From: JBCBSK01 sp965250105
GTDB taxonomy: Bacteria > Pseudomonadota > Alphaproteobacteria > Rhizobiales > Tepidamorphaceae
Assembly (NCBI GenBank): GCA_965250105.1
Contig: OZ252290.1
Coordinates: forward strand, 1,984,001-2,048,000
Reading direction: 5' to 3'
Length of the DNA: 64,000 nucleotides
Both the position numbers and the translations under genes were made by a program. This document shows, one piece after another, positions 37,727-45,999 of the stretch; the stretch's first letter is position 1; each line of letters starts with the position of its first letter. The notes beneath the pieces were generated by a model, which saw nothing but the letters and a program-made list of their open reading frames with translations, had not been told where the DNA came from and ran no database searches.

Positions 37727-37813
37727 ATATAGTGGATACTATATATCGCGGCGAGTGAGGACGCAGCACACTATGTATCCTGACACCGACCACAGTACTG
37801 ATCAGCTCAGTAC
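37727..37813. promoter_or_regulatory. Series of palindromes upstream of the HNH gene
   Basis: ATATAGT-GGAT-ACTATAT (37727-37744) and GTACTGA-TCAGC-TCAGTAC (37795-37813) are perfect 7-bp inverted repeats. Between them, GGATAC (37734) recurs inverted as GTATCC (37775). The stretch is unusually AT-rich for this genome and ends 27 bp before the HNH start, which fits an operator or promoter. Confidence 0.5.
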
Positions 37814-37840
37814 CGGTCCAGAGATGACCGGGCGGCCGTC

Positions 37841-38398
37841 GTGACGGTACACGTCTCGCCAGACGGTTGCCCCGCGCTCATCCTCAACGCCGACTATCGG
37901 CCTCTCAGCTATTTCCCCCTCTCGCTCTGGTCCTGGCAGGACGCGGTCAAGGCCGTCTTCCTGGATCGGGTGGACATCATCGCCGAATATGACCGCTATG
38001 TGCGCAGCCCCTCCTTCGAGATGCGGCTGCCGAGCGTCGTCGCCCTGCGCTCCTATATCCGGCCGTCGCGCAACCCGGCCTTCACCCGCTTCAACGTGTT
38101 CCTGCGCGATGGCTTCAGCTGCCAATATTGCGGCGCGCGCGAGGATCTGACCTTCGATCACGTGACGCCGCGTTCGCGCGGCGGCCAGACGACCTGGGAA
38201 AATGTCGTCGCCGCCTGTTCGCCGTGCAATCTGCGCAAGGCCAACCGGATGCCGGACGATGCCGAGATGTGGCCGGCGCAGACCCCGCATCAGCCGACGG
38301 TGGCCGATCTGCACAATATCGGCCGCCGGTTCCCGCCCAACTATCTGCATGATAGCTGGATGGACTTTCTCTATTGGGATACCGAGCTTGAGCCGTAG
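37841..38398 (+). CDS. HNH endonuclease
   Basis: A 185-residue HNH nuclease of a type common as a single chromosomal gene in alphaproteobacteria. CQYCG at about residue 97 and CSPCNLRKANR provide the two zinc-ligand pairs, with the catalytic core FDHVTPRSRGGQTTWENV (D-H...N) between. The N-terminal part (LILNADYRPLSYFPLSLWSW) is the conserved beta domain of this subgroup. Biological role is not established. The GTG at 37841 is the best available start; nearby ATGs are out of frame. Confidence 0.9.
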   Translation: MTVHVSPDGCPALILNADYRPLSYFPLSLWSWQDAVKAVFLDRVDIIAEYDRYVRSPSFEMRLPSVVALRSYIRPSRNPAFTRFNVFLRDGFSCQYCGAREDLTFDHVTPRSRGGQTTWENVVAACSPCNLRKANRMPDDAEMWPAQTPHQPTVADLHNIGRRFPPNYLHDSWMDFLYWDTELEP

Positions 38399-38407
38399 GG
38401 CCTCTTC

Positions 38408-38446
38408 CCGAAAAAGCGTATGCGGTTTTCGGATAAGAGCATGCTC
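38408..38446. repeat. Palindromic intergenic repeat after the HNH gene
   Basis: CCGAAAA (38408) pairs with TTTTCGG (38426) around AGCGTATGCGG, followed by the palindrome GAGCATGCTC (38437-38446). This matches a widespread rhizobial repeat (complement: GAGCATGCTC, TTATCCGAAAACCGC). It may terminate HNH transcription. Confidence 0.7.
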
Positions 38447-38499
38447 GAGACCAAAAGACATGCAACACATTCAGTGACCGAATTGACACCGGGTGTGTT

Positions 38500-39048
38500 C
38501 TAGGTCCGGGTGCTCAGCGACGCTTTGATCGCCGCCAGCGAGAGGACCGCGACGCCGAGCGAGATCACCACATTCCACCCCGCCAGCGACAGGCCGAGAA
38601 AACGCCAGGCCGCCTCGTCGCAGGGCACCAGACGCGGCGCGTTGGCGAGTTGCTGCTGAAGCGCGGTGATCGAGGTCGCCGCCGCATCGGCGGCGACCGC
38701 GCAATCGGCCGGTCCCGGCCACCAGTGCCATTCGACGCCGGCGTGATAGGCGCCGAGACCGGCGCTCGCCAGCATGATGGCGGCGAAGACCAGCAATGTG
38801 AGACGTCCCAATGCCAGCCCGCCGGGCCGCAGGGCGAAGAAAGCGGCGAGGCCCGCCACCGGCAGGCCGGCATAATAGGGGATGCGCTGGGTCAGGCAGA
38901 GCGGACAGGGCGCCAGCCCGCCGATCAGTTCGAAGGCCCAAGCCGCGGCGATCGTGCCGCCGGCGATCGCGATGCCGAGAAGTGCTGCGCGCAGGATCGG
39001 GTCGCGGGGGGTGCCGGAAGCGGTCAGGGCCGGCGCGGACATCACCAT
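38500..39048 (-). CDS. dsbB: Disulfide bond formation protein B
   Basis: A 182-residue four-helix inner-membrane protein. The quinone-proximal pair is CPLC (C48, C51, in APCPLCLTQRIPYY). A second periplasmic loop carries Cys residues near 117 and 144 (PADCAV and LVPCDEAAW). It reoxidises DsbA using quinone. It ends about 100 bp after the HNH gene on the opposite strand and follows exoD by 33 bp, so exoD-dsbB may be one transcript. Confidence 0.92.
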   Translation of the reverse strand: MVMSAPALTASGTPRDPILRAALLGIAIAGGTIAAAWAFELIGGLAPCPLCLTQRIPYYAGLPVAGLAAFFALRPGGLALGRLTLLVFAAIMLASAGLGAYHAGVEWHWWPGPADCAVAADAAATSITALQQQLANAPRLVPCDEAAWRFLGLSLAGWNVVISLGVAVLSLAAIKASLSTRT

Positions 39049-39081
39049 GGTCGAGCCTCGCGAGTGGGTTGCGGCGCCGGC

Positions 39082-39801
39082 CTATCCCCCCATGAGGCCG
39101 CGCACGATCTCGATCATGTAGCCGACGGCGGCCTGTCCGCCAAGCACCAGAAGCCCGACCCAGAGAAGGCCGATGGCCAGTCCGAGCAGGAGCAGCAGCC
39201 CGTCGCGCTCGATGATGGCGAAGGAGGCCACCGCCACGCCGACGCCCGGCGCGGTATTGGTCAGGGGCAGCGGCACCAGGATCGACAGGCAGGGAATGGC
39301 GAGCAACGCGCCAGTGACGCGCGATCCCAGATGGCCGGTCAGGAAGGCCAGGCGCGGATGGGCGATGGCCTCGAACATGCCGAGAAAGCGCCGGCTGCGA
39401 TCGACGACCGTTTGCAGCGACGCGACCGAGAAGCGGCGCGCGCGCACGCTGTCGGGCAGCCAGGGCGTCGGCCGGCCCATCGCCATCTGAAGCGCCAGCA
39501 GCATCATCGGCAGGGCGACGATCTGCGGCAGGACATAGACGAAGGGCAGGCAGCACGGCAGGGCCAGCAACAGAAGCAGAACGCCATAGGAGCGTTCTTC
39601 CATGCGGTCGAACAGGTCGCCGAGGCTGATCGTCGGCGCGCCGCCGCCCTGGCCGACTTCTTGCGCGGCCTGGCTCAGAATATGGTCGAGAAGGGCGGTG
39701 GCCCGCCGGGGTGTCGCGCCGTCGGGCCCATGGCCTTCCGGCGCCTGGCCGGCGGGGTCGGGGCCCGTCCGCGACAGGCTAGGCATGTCCGCCTCCGTCA
39801 T
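39082..39801 (-). CDS. ExoD family exopolysaccharide synthesis protein
   Basis: A 239-residue membrane protein of the ExoD family. The start of the domain (ISLGDLFDRMEERSYGVLLL) and LALPCCLPFVYVLPQIVALP with its Cys-Cys-Leu-Pro are typical, followed by a second hydrophobic half (FLTGHLGSRVTGALLAIPCL). ExoD affects exopolysaccharide production in Sinorhizobium; its activity is unknown. Possible second start at 39786. It is just upstream of dsbB. Confidence 0.88.
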   Translation of the reverse strand: MTEADMPSLSRTGPDPAGQAPEGHGPDGATPRRATALLDHILSQAAQEVGQGGGAPTISLGDLFDRMEERSYGVLLLLLALPCCLPFVYVLPQIVALPMMLLALQMAMGRPTPWLPDSVRARRFSVASLQTVVDRSRRFLGMFEAIAHPRLAFLTGHLGSRVTGALLAIPCLSILVPLPLTNTAPGVGVAVASFAIIERDGLLLLLGLAIGLLWVGLLVLGGQAAVGYMIEIVRGLMGG

Positions 39802-40001
39802 GTCGATCCTCGCATCCGTCGACCCTTCGGTCCGGGCGGGGAGATCCCCGCGCCGATGGCAGCCGCGCTTCTACAGTGATTTGCCGGGTATTTGAAGATG
39901 CTCCGCCGGCCGGCCCGGAACGCGGCCGGGCGTGTCGTCGACCGGCTTCGGCGCGGGGGCGGATTGACGCGCGGTGTGGCCTCTCTATGATCCGCCGCGT
40001 T

Positions 40002-40088
40002 GCCCCTGTGGCGGAATTGGTAGACGCGGCAGACTCAAAATCTGTTGCCTTTACGGGCGTGCTGGTTCGAGTCCGGCCAGGGGCACCA
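40002..40088 (+). tRNA. tRNA-Leu (anticodon CAA)
   Basis: An 87-nt type II tRNA with long variable arm and encoded CCA. The acceptor stem is GCCCCTG/CAGGGGC. The anticodon arm GCAGA-CTCAAAA-TCTGT gives anticodon CAA (codon TTG). The T-loop is TTCGAGT. Confidence 0.96.
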
Positions 40089-40239
40089 TTCTCGTTCGCA
40101 CATCACCGCCGGCCAAGCCGATGTGCGGGACCTGCGATAGCGCCCCCCAAACCCGTCGCACGATTCCCCGCTTGAGATCTCGCCGCCGTCGTGGCACCTG
40201 CTGGCCTCGTCGCAACCAGTCTCATGAAAGCGTCCGTCG

Positions 40240-41277
40240 ATGAGCGTATCGATCGCCGATGTCGTGAAGACGTTCGGGACGTATCGCGCCATCGATGGCA
40301 TCAGCGTCGAGATCCCGGAAGGCGCGTTCTTCGTCGTTCTCGGGCCGTCGGGCTGCGGGAAATCGACGCTTCTGAGGCTCATCGCCGGGCTCGAACAGCT
40401 CGATGGCGGCACCATCCATCTCGGCGGCGATCTCGTGTCGGGGCCGGACCGCCATGTGCCGCCCGAAGCCCGGCGCACCGGCGTCGTCTTCCAGTCCTAT
40501 GCGCTGTGGCCGCATATGTCGGTGCGCGACAATGTGGCCTTTCCCGCCGAGGCGCAGGGCGAGACACGAGCCCGCGCCCGGGTCCATGCCGATCGGCATC
40601 TGGCCACCGTCGAACTGACCGAATACGGCGCCCGCAAGCCGGCCGACCTGTCCGGCGGCCAGCGCCAGCGCGTCGCGCTGGCCCGCTGCCTCGCCGGCGG
40701 GGCGCGATGGATCCTGATGGACGAGCCGCTGGCCAATCTCGACCCGCATCTGCGCGGCACGATGGAGCACGAGATCGCCGCCTTCCACCGCGCCTCCGGC
40801 GCCACCACCATCTACATCACCCATGACCAGCGCGAGGCGATGGCGCTGGCCAGCCAGATCGCGGTGATGTGGGAAGGGCGCCTGCTGCAGATCGCCGACC
40901 CTGTGACGCTGCATGACCGGCCCGCCTCGGCCGAGGTCGCCCGGTTCATCGGCCGCGCCGCCGTGCTGCCGGCCATGCTGGATGCCCATGACGGGGGGCT
41001 CATAGCGCGTTTCGGACCGGTTTCGGCGCGCGCCAGACGCGACGGACCGCAAAGTGACGGACCCGCCGAGATCGTTATCCGGCCCAAGGACGTGACCATC
41101 GGCACCGGCCTCGATGCGTGCGTCACGCGCTCGTCCTACCGTGGTGGGATCTGGGAGGCCGATGTCGCCGTCGAGGGCCTGGACGCGCCGCTGCCGGTGG
41201 CGTCCGATCTGCCGTTGCGCTCAGGCGATCATGTGCGCGTCGATGTCGGCCAGGTCTGGGCGCTGCCGCCCAAGTGA
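40240..41277 (+). CDS. ABC transporter ATP-binding protein (iron(III)/polyamine type)
   Basis: A 345-residue ATPase of the PotA/FbpC type. Walker A is GPSGCGKSTLL, signature LSGGQRQRVALARCL, Walker B ILMDEPLANLD, H-loop IYITHDQREAMA; residues from about 240 form a TOBE domain. It should energise the permease and binding protein encoded just beyond on the opposite strand. The stop is 19 bp from the permease stop (converging genes), so the subunits are expressed from separate promoters. Confidence 0.92.
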   Translation: MSVSIADVVKTFGTYRAIDGISVEIPEGAFFVVLGPSGCGKSTLLRLIAGLEQLDGGTIHLGGDLVSGPDRHVPPEARRTGVVFQSYALWPHMSVRDNVAFPAEAQGETRARARVHADRHLATVELTEYGARKPADLSGGQRQRVALARCLAGGARWILMDEPLANLDPHLRGTMEHEIAAFHRASGATTIYITHDQREAMALASQIAVMWEGRLLQIADPVTLHDRPASAEVARFIGRAAVLPAMLDAHDGGLIARFGPVSARARRDGPQSDGPAEIVIRPKDVTIGTGLDACVTRSSYRGGIWEADVAVEGLDAPLPVASDLPLRSGDHVRVDVGQVWALPPK

Positions 41278-41296
41278 TGGCCACCTTGGGGCCATC

Positions 41297-43045
41297 TCAC
41301 AGCCGCCAGGGCACGACGCCGGGCGGCAGCCGGCGACCGATCGCGTCGAGCCCGGCCATCAGGCCGATGGTCGCGACCACCGTCACCGCCGACATCGCGG
41401 CGGCAAGGGTCGTGTAGCCGCCATCCTCATAGTTGAAGATCGTCGTGCCGATCGTTTCATTGCCGGTCGACCACAGAAGCGCCGACACGGTGACCTCGTT
41501 ATAGGCGGTCAGGAAGACCAGGATCGCGCCCGAGGCGGCGGCTGGCGCGATCAGCGGCAGGAAGATCCGGCGAAGGCGCTTGAGATAGCCGGCGCCCGAC
41601 ACCCGCGCCGCATCGTCGAGGCTTGGATCGATCTGTCCGGTCGCCGCCGCCACGGGCTTCAGCGCGATCGAGAAGAAGGCCGTGAGATAGGCCAGGAAGA
41701 TGATGCCGAGCGTGTTGTAGAGCGACAGACCCACGAGCGGGATCGGTCGGATGAAGGCCAGGATGAAGGCGACCGAGATCACCAGGCCCGGAATGGCATA
41801 GCTGACCTCGCCGAGCGTGGCGAAACCGGTGCCGACATGGCGCCGGCCATCCCGACCGACGAGACAATGCGCGACGAGTGCCGCCACTATCGCCAGCATG
41901 ATCGCCGCCGAGCCGGCCACCAGCGTCGAATTCAGGAAAGCGCGCAGGGTGACGGACTGGTCGAGGAGGATTTCGCGGAAATTCGCGAGCGTCAGCGTGT
42001 CGAGCGTTAGCGGCACGCCATAGGTCGGCACCAGCGCGGTGGCCGTCAGAGACAGCATCGGCAGGACGAGCGTCGCGGCGACGAAGAGTGCCAAAGAGGC
42101 TTCGACGGCGCCGCGGCGCGAGCCCAGCGCGATGCGCAGCGCCGGCTGCGGCGGGCCGATGAGGCCCGCACGCATTCTCGCTTGCAGCGTCATCTGAATG
42201 GCGATGGCCAGGACCGCGACAAGGGCGAGAATGACCGCCAGCGCCGCCATATCGGTCAGAACGGAGGGGCCGAAGCTCGCCAGGCGCTGCCAGATGAGCA
42301 CCGGCAGCGTGGTGTAGCGCCCCGGAATGCCGAGCAGCGCGGGAATGCCGAAATTGCCGAGTGCCGAGACAAAGGCCAGCATGAAGGCGGCGACCAGGCT
42401 CGGCGCCAGAAGCGGCAGCAGAACCTTGAGGAGCAGCCTCAGCGGGCCGGCGCCGGCGATCCGCGCTGCTTCGCTCATCTCGCGCGGCAGGGTGCGCAAG
42501 GCCGCCAGCACGACCAGGAAGACCAGCGGCGCGTGCTGCAGCGTCAACAGCAGCACCACGCCTTCCCGCGAATAAAGCGGGTTGCGGCTGCCCGGCGGCG
42601 GGGCCAGCCCGACAAGGCCGAGCAACGGGCTCTGCGGCCCGATGGCCTGGATCCACGCGATCGCCGTGACATGCGGCGGGATCATCATCGGCAGGAGCAG
42701 CAGGAAGACGAAGACGCCCTTGGCGCGGAGATCGGTCAGCCCGATCAGGAGTGCCAGAACCGTGCCGAGAACGAGCGCGAAGCCGGCCGACAGGGCCGCC
42801 GATTCGAGACTGCGCCACAGCGCGCGCTGGACGGAGCCGCTGTTCAGCGCCTCCGCGACGGGCGCCAGCGACAGACCGCTGTCATCGCTCAGGCCGACCT
42901 GAAACAACAGGCCAAGCGGCAGCAGGAACAGAACGATGGCAATAGCAATAAGCGCGGCGAGGATCAGCCCCTCGCCGCGCCCGGAAAAGACTTGGATCAA
43001 GATATTTGTTCTTCGAGCGGGATGGGACGGAAAACCGGTGTCCAC
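41297..43045 (-). CDS. ABC transporter permease, fused two-domain (FbpB-like)
   Basis: A 582-residue protein with about twelve helices and two BPD_transp_1 domains, as in FbpB-type Fe(III) permeases. The EAA loops are visible: MSEAARIAGAGPLRLLLKVL (in the first half) and LDDAARVSGAGYLKRLRRIF (second half). It forms the whole membrane channel for the binding protein downstream of 44045. The listed ATG at 43045 lies inside a dispersed repeat; a TTG at 43000 just before IQVFSGRGEG is a possible true start. Confidence 0.92.
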   Translation of the reverse strand: MDTGFPSHPARRTNILIQVFSGRGEGLILAALIAIAIVLFLLPLGLLFQVGLSDDSGLSLAPVAEALNSGSVQRALWRSLESAALSAGFALVLGTVLALLIGLTDLRAKGVFVFLLLLPMMIPPHVTAIAWIQAIGPQSPLLGLVGLAPPPGSRNPLYSREGVVLLLTLQHAPLVFLVVLAALRTLPREMSEAARIAGAGPLRLLLKVLLPLLAPSLVAAFMLAFVSALGNFGIPALLGIPGRYTTLPVLIWQRLASFGPSVLTDMAALAVILALVAVLAIAIQMTLQARMRAGLIGPPQPALRIALGSRRGAVEASLALFVAATLVLPMLSLTATALVPTYGVPLTLDTLTLANFREILLDQSVTLRAFLNSTLVAGSAAIMLAIVAALVAHCLVGRDGRRHVGTGFATLGEVSYAIPGLVISVAFILAFIRPIPLVGLSLYNTLGIIFLAYLTAFFSIALKPVAAATGQIDPSLDDAARVSGAGYLKRLRRIFLPLIAPAAASGAILVFLTAYNEVTVSALLWSTGNETIGTTIFNYEDGGYTTLAAAMSAVTVVATIGLMAGLDAIGRRLPPGVVPWRL

Positions 43046-43064
43046 TTTCGCTGGAATTGCTCTA
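43025..43064. repeat. Dispersed GGAATTGC repeat, copy 2
   Basis: Contains GGACGGAAAACCGGTGTCC and CTGGAATTGCTCTA. It fills the 16-bp gap between binding-protein and permease genes and overlaps both: its right end provides the TAG stop of the binding protein, its middle contains the annotated permease ATG. Confidence 0.75.
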
Positions 43065-44045
43065 CCCGCCGAAGATCTCGACGAAGCGTTCCTTGTTGGC
43101 CTGATCGTTGTCGAGGGCTGTCGCCGGATCGAACTCGATCAGCTTGATCTCCTCGCGCGGCGGGAAGCCGGCCGGCGGGGCGATATCGGGATGCGCCGGG
43201 AGATAGCCCATATCGGCGGCGAGCTGCTGGCCTTCCGGCGACAGCAGGAAGTCGATGAAGGCTTTCGCGGCGGCCGGGTTCTGCGCGGTCGACAGGATGG
43301 CGGCCGGTTCGGTCACCGCCGAAACGCCCTCTTCGGGGAAGACGAAGGCGACGGGGGCGCCATTGGCCTGTTCGCGGATCGGCAGGAAGTCGACGACGAA
43401 GCCGTAGAGCTTCTCGCCGCCGGCGACGGCGCGATAGGTGCCGCCATTGCCGCCCTGCGGGTTGGCGCCTTGGTCGGCGAGCCCTTCATAGAAGGCCCAG
43501 CCGAGATCGGGATGGGCCGTCAGCGCGGCCATGTGGATGGTCGCCGCGCCCGAGGTCAGCGGCGAGGGCATGGCGATATTGTCCTTCGCCTCGGGCTTGA
43601 GCAGGTCAGCATAGGAGGTCGGCACCATCTCGGCGGCGGTGTTGTAGACGATGCCGGTGGTGATCAGCTTGGTCGAGAAATAATGGCCTTCATCGTCCAT
43701 GATGGCCGGGTCGTAGGCGCTGACATCGGCTTCGGGATAGGCCATCAGCCGGCCTTCGCCTTCGAGGCCTTCCATCGTCACCATGTCCGCGATCAGGAGA
43801 ACGTCGGGCTGTGGCGCGCCGGCCTCGAACTCGGCCCTCAGCTTGGCCATGATCTTGGTGGTGCCGTCGCGCACCCATTCGACGTCGACATCGGGATGGG
43901 CCGCCATGAAGGCGTCGACGGTCTTCTGGGCGTCTTCATTGGGCTGCGAGGTGTAGAGGACGAGCTTGCCGGAGACGTCCTCGGCATAGGCCGCCGACGA
44001 CATCAGGGCGACAGCGGCGAGGGCTGCGATCGAGCGCGTGATCAT
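43062..44045 (-). CDS. ABC transporter substrate-binding protein (FbpA-like)
   Basis: A 327-residue periplasmic binding protein with signal peptide (SIAALAAVALMSSAAYA). The mature start GKLVLYTSQPNEDAQKTVDA (in part) is typical of the FbpA/AfuA extracellular solute-binding family, as are TTGIVYNTAAE and the C-terminal FLLSPEGQQLAADMGYLPAH (in part). Ferric iron is the likeliest ligand; 2-aminoethylphosphonate or other ligands cannot be excluded. It is the first gene of the binding protein-permease pair. Confidence 0.9.
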   Translation of the reverse strand: MITRSIAALAAVALMSSAAYAEDVSGKLVLYTSQPNEDAQKTVDAFMAAHPDVDVEWVRDGTTKIMAKLRAEFEAGAPQPDVLLIADMVTMEGLEGEGRLMAYPEADVSAYDPAIMDDEGHYFSTKLITTGIVYNTAAEMVPTSYADLLKPEAKDNIAMPSPLTSGAATIHMAALTAHPDLGWAFYEGLADQGANPQGGNGGTYRAVAGGEKLYGFVVDFLPIREQANGAPVAFVFPEEGVSAVTEPAAILSTAQNPAAAKAFIDFLLSPEGQQLAADMGYLPAHPDIAPPAGFPPREEIKLIEFDPATALDNDQANKERFVEIFGG

Positions 44046-44103
44046 GACGGATCTCCTTGGGGGATTGAAACGCCGGACCGATTAGCAGCGCTCTGTGACA
44101 CCC

Positions 44104-44126
44104 CAGTTACAATACGTATAGAACTG
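44104..44126. promoter_or_regulatory. Dyad-symmetric site upstream of the binding-protein gene
   Basis: CAGTT (44104) and AACTG (44122) flank the perfect palindrome ATACGTAT (44112-44119), 59-81 bp before the ATG at 44045. It may be an operator for metal control; it does not match Fur, Irr or RirA boxes that I can recall. Confidence 0.4.
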
Positions 44127-44344
44127 TTCCAGGCCTCGCACCGAGATCCGGCAGCGTGCACGGTTGTCGCCCCGCGGAGCATTCTCCTTCGTTTGAAGCG
44201 TACGGTGCATTACGACAGCGTCAGCCCGCCGCACGGGCACATATCCCGTTTCGTGCCATAGCTCCCGACCATGGCCCGAGGCCGTGCCCGGCCGGCCGGG
44301 TCGGTCACGCGATAGAGGACGCTCTAGGAAACAGGAGGCGACAG

Positions 44345-44788
44345 ATGAGAAAAGCCCTGATCACAGCCATGGTTCTCGCCGGTGCTGGCCTGGCGGCCGC
44401 GACGGCCCAGGCCGACGACAATGACAAGCTGGTCACGATCCTGACCGCGCCCGAACCGCAGACCCAACTCATGGCCATGGTCCTGACCATGAACGCGGTG
44501 CAGCAGGGCGCCGAGGCGCGCATCCTGCTGTGCGGGCCGGCCGGCGATCTGGCGCTGAAGGACGCGCCGGCATCCGCCACCGCGCCACAGCCGCCGCGCG
44601 ACATGAGCCCGCAAGGCCTCATGCAGGCGATCATGCAGGAGCCCGGCACCACGGTCGAGGTCTGCGCGATCTACCTGCCCGGCAAGGGCGCCGACGCCTC
44701 CATCCTGATCGACGGCGTCACCGCCGCCAAGCCCGGCGACATGGCCGGCGCGATCATGGACGACGACACAACCATCATGAGCTTCTGA
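44345..44788 (+). CDS. Exported DsrE-like protein
   Basis: A 147-residue protein with signal peptide (LITAMVLAGAGLAAATAQA). The mature part, KLVTILTAPEPQTQLMAMVL then GAEARILLCGPAGDLALKDAP (in part), follows the DsrE/DsrF-like fold: strand, helix, and a Cys at the end of the second strand. A second Cys occurs in VEVCAIYLPG. Family members handle sulfur or persulfide; a periplasmic role is inferred. AGGAGGCGACAG precedes the ATG. It has no co-oriented neighbour. Confidence 0.7.
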   Translation: MRKALITAMVLAGAGLAAATAQADDNDKLVTILTAPEPQTQLMAMVLTMNAVQQGAEARILLCGPAGDLALKDAPASATAPQPPRDMSPQGLMQAIMQEPGTTVEVCAIYLPGKGADASILIDGVTAAKPGDMAGAIMDDDTTIMSF

Positions 44789-44872
44789 TCTCATGAGCCC
44801 GGAGGTGGCCCCGTCGCGCGACAGCGCGCGGCGGGATCGCGCGATCGGCCTCACAAAGGTGAATCGTCCCCC

Positions 44873-45784
44873 CTACATCTCCACGAAAGCTGGCCGGAAC
44901 GCGTCGACGTCCCAGCCGGCCAGCGCCGCGCCGGCGTCATAGGCCGCGTCGAGGAAGGTCAGGAGCGCGGTTTCGGGATCGGCCGTCGCGCGCCAGTCGG
45001 CATAGCGGTAGACCGCGAGCGCCGAGCCGTTCTTGTCGGCCCATTGCGCGCCCGCCGTGCCGAGCGGCCTGTCGCTGATGCCTACTGGTTCGGGATAGGT
45101 GTAGGAATAGAAGGCGGCTTCGGGAAAGCTCGGGTCGCCCGGCCAGAACCCGATCGAGATCACCTCGTGGCTGTAGGCTTCCCGGTCGGCCCGGGTGCCG
45201 CCTTCCATCTGCGCCGCGCGGCCGGAAAACCGCGTCACCGCGAGATCGAAGGAATGCCAGTAGAAATGGACCGGCGTCTGCTTGCCGACGAAGCCGCCGC
45301 GATAGGTCTCGAAGACCTGCGCCACCTGGGCCAGCGCGCGCCAGAAGTCATGGATCGCCGCCCGGTCGTAGGCGCGCGGACGGGTATCCTCGGGAAACGG
45401 CGTTTTGTCCGGCAGATCATAGGGCACCGGCCGGATCGCGATGTCATAGCCGAAATCGGCCAGGAGCCCGAACACCGCATCATAAAAGGCCGCCACCGAG
45501 AGCCCGGCGATCTCGACCGCCTTCGTCCGGCCCGACGAGCAGATCAGCGCGATGGTGTGGTCGTGAAAGTCGAAGGCGAGTTCGAAGGACCGCCCGCCAT
45601 AGGGGATCATCCGCGTCGTCAGGCCGCGCGGACCGGGATAGAGCGTGACATGCCACCAATGGTTCAGCTTGGGATGCGCCGCCATGCGGATCTTGCCGAC
45701 GATCTGACAGAAGCGATGCAGCGTGTCCTTGCTGTCGGCCCAGTCGGCGAAGGGCAGGGGCGGCAGGTCGAACGGCAAGGCCAT
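44873..45784 (-). CDS. DUF5996 family protein
   Basis: A 303-residue cytoplasmic protein with the DUF5996 pattern: WADSKDTLHRFCQIVGKIRM near the N-terminus, NHWWHVTLYPGPRGLTTRMI (in part), and the H-F-Y-W-H-S-F-D-L-A-V-T-R-F-S-G block near residue 175. Several conserved His, Trp and aromatic residues suggest ligand binding, but function is unknown. It is a single gene divergent from polA. Confidence 0.85.
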   Translation of the reverse strand: MALPFDLPPLPFADWADSKDTLHRFCQIVGKIRMAAHPKLNHWWHVTLYPGPRGLTTRMIPYGGRSFELAFDFHDHTIALICSSGRTKAVEIAGLSVAAFYDAVFGLLADFGYDIAIRPVPYDLPDKTPFPEDTRPRAYDRAAIHDFWRALAQVAQVFETYRGGFVGKQTPVHFYWHSFDLAVTRFSGRAAQMEGGTRADREAYSHEVISIGFWPGDPSFPEAAFYSYTYPEPVGISDRPLGTAGAQWADKNGSALAVYRYADWRATADPETALLTFLDAAYDAGAALAGWDVDAFRPAFVEM

Positions 45785-45999
45785 GACGATACTCCTGGGG
45801 GCTTGAATTGGCCCGCGCTCGGCCGGGGCCGGACACGGTTATCGGGCAGGTGGCGCCTGACGGCCTAACGGGCGATCATGCTAGTCGCGGGCAATGAGAC
45901 GAGGATGACAGCCGTTGGGGGCGGCCGTCAAAGGGCCCGCGCCGCATCGCATGCACGACACCCCTTCCAACCGGCCGCCGGGAGAGGCATAAAGCGGTC

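Noticed and set aside
40035..40478. Minus-strand ORF ending in PWPDSNQHARKGN
   Set aside because: Antisense of tRNA-Leu and the 5' part of the ABC ATPase gene; not a gene.
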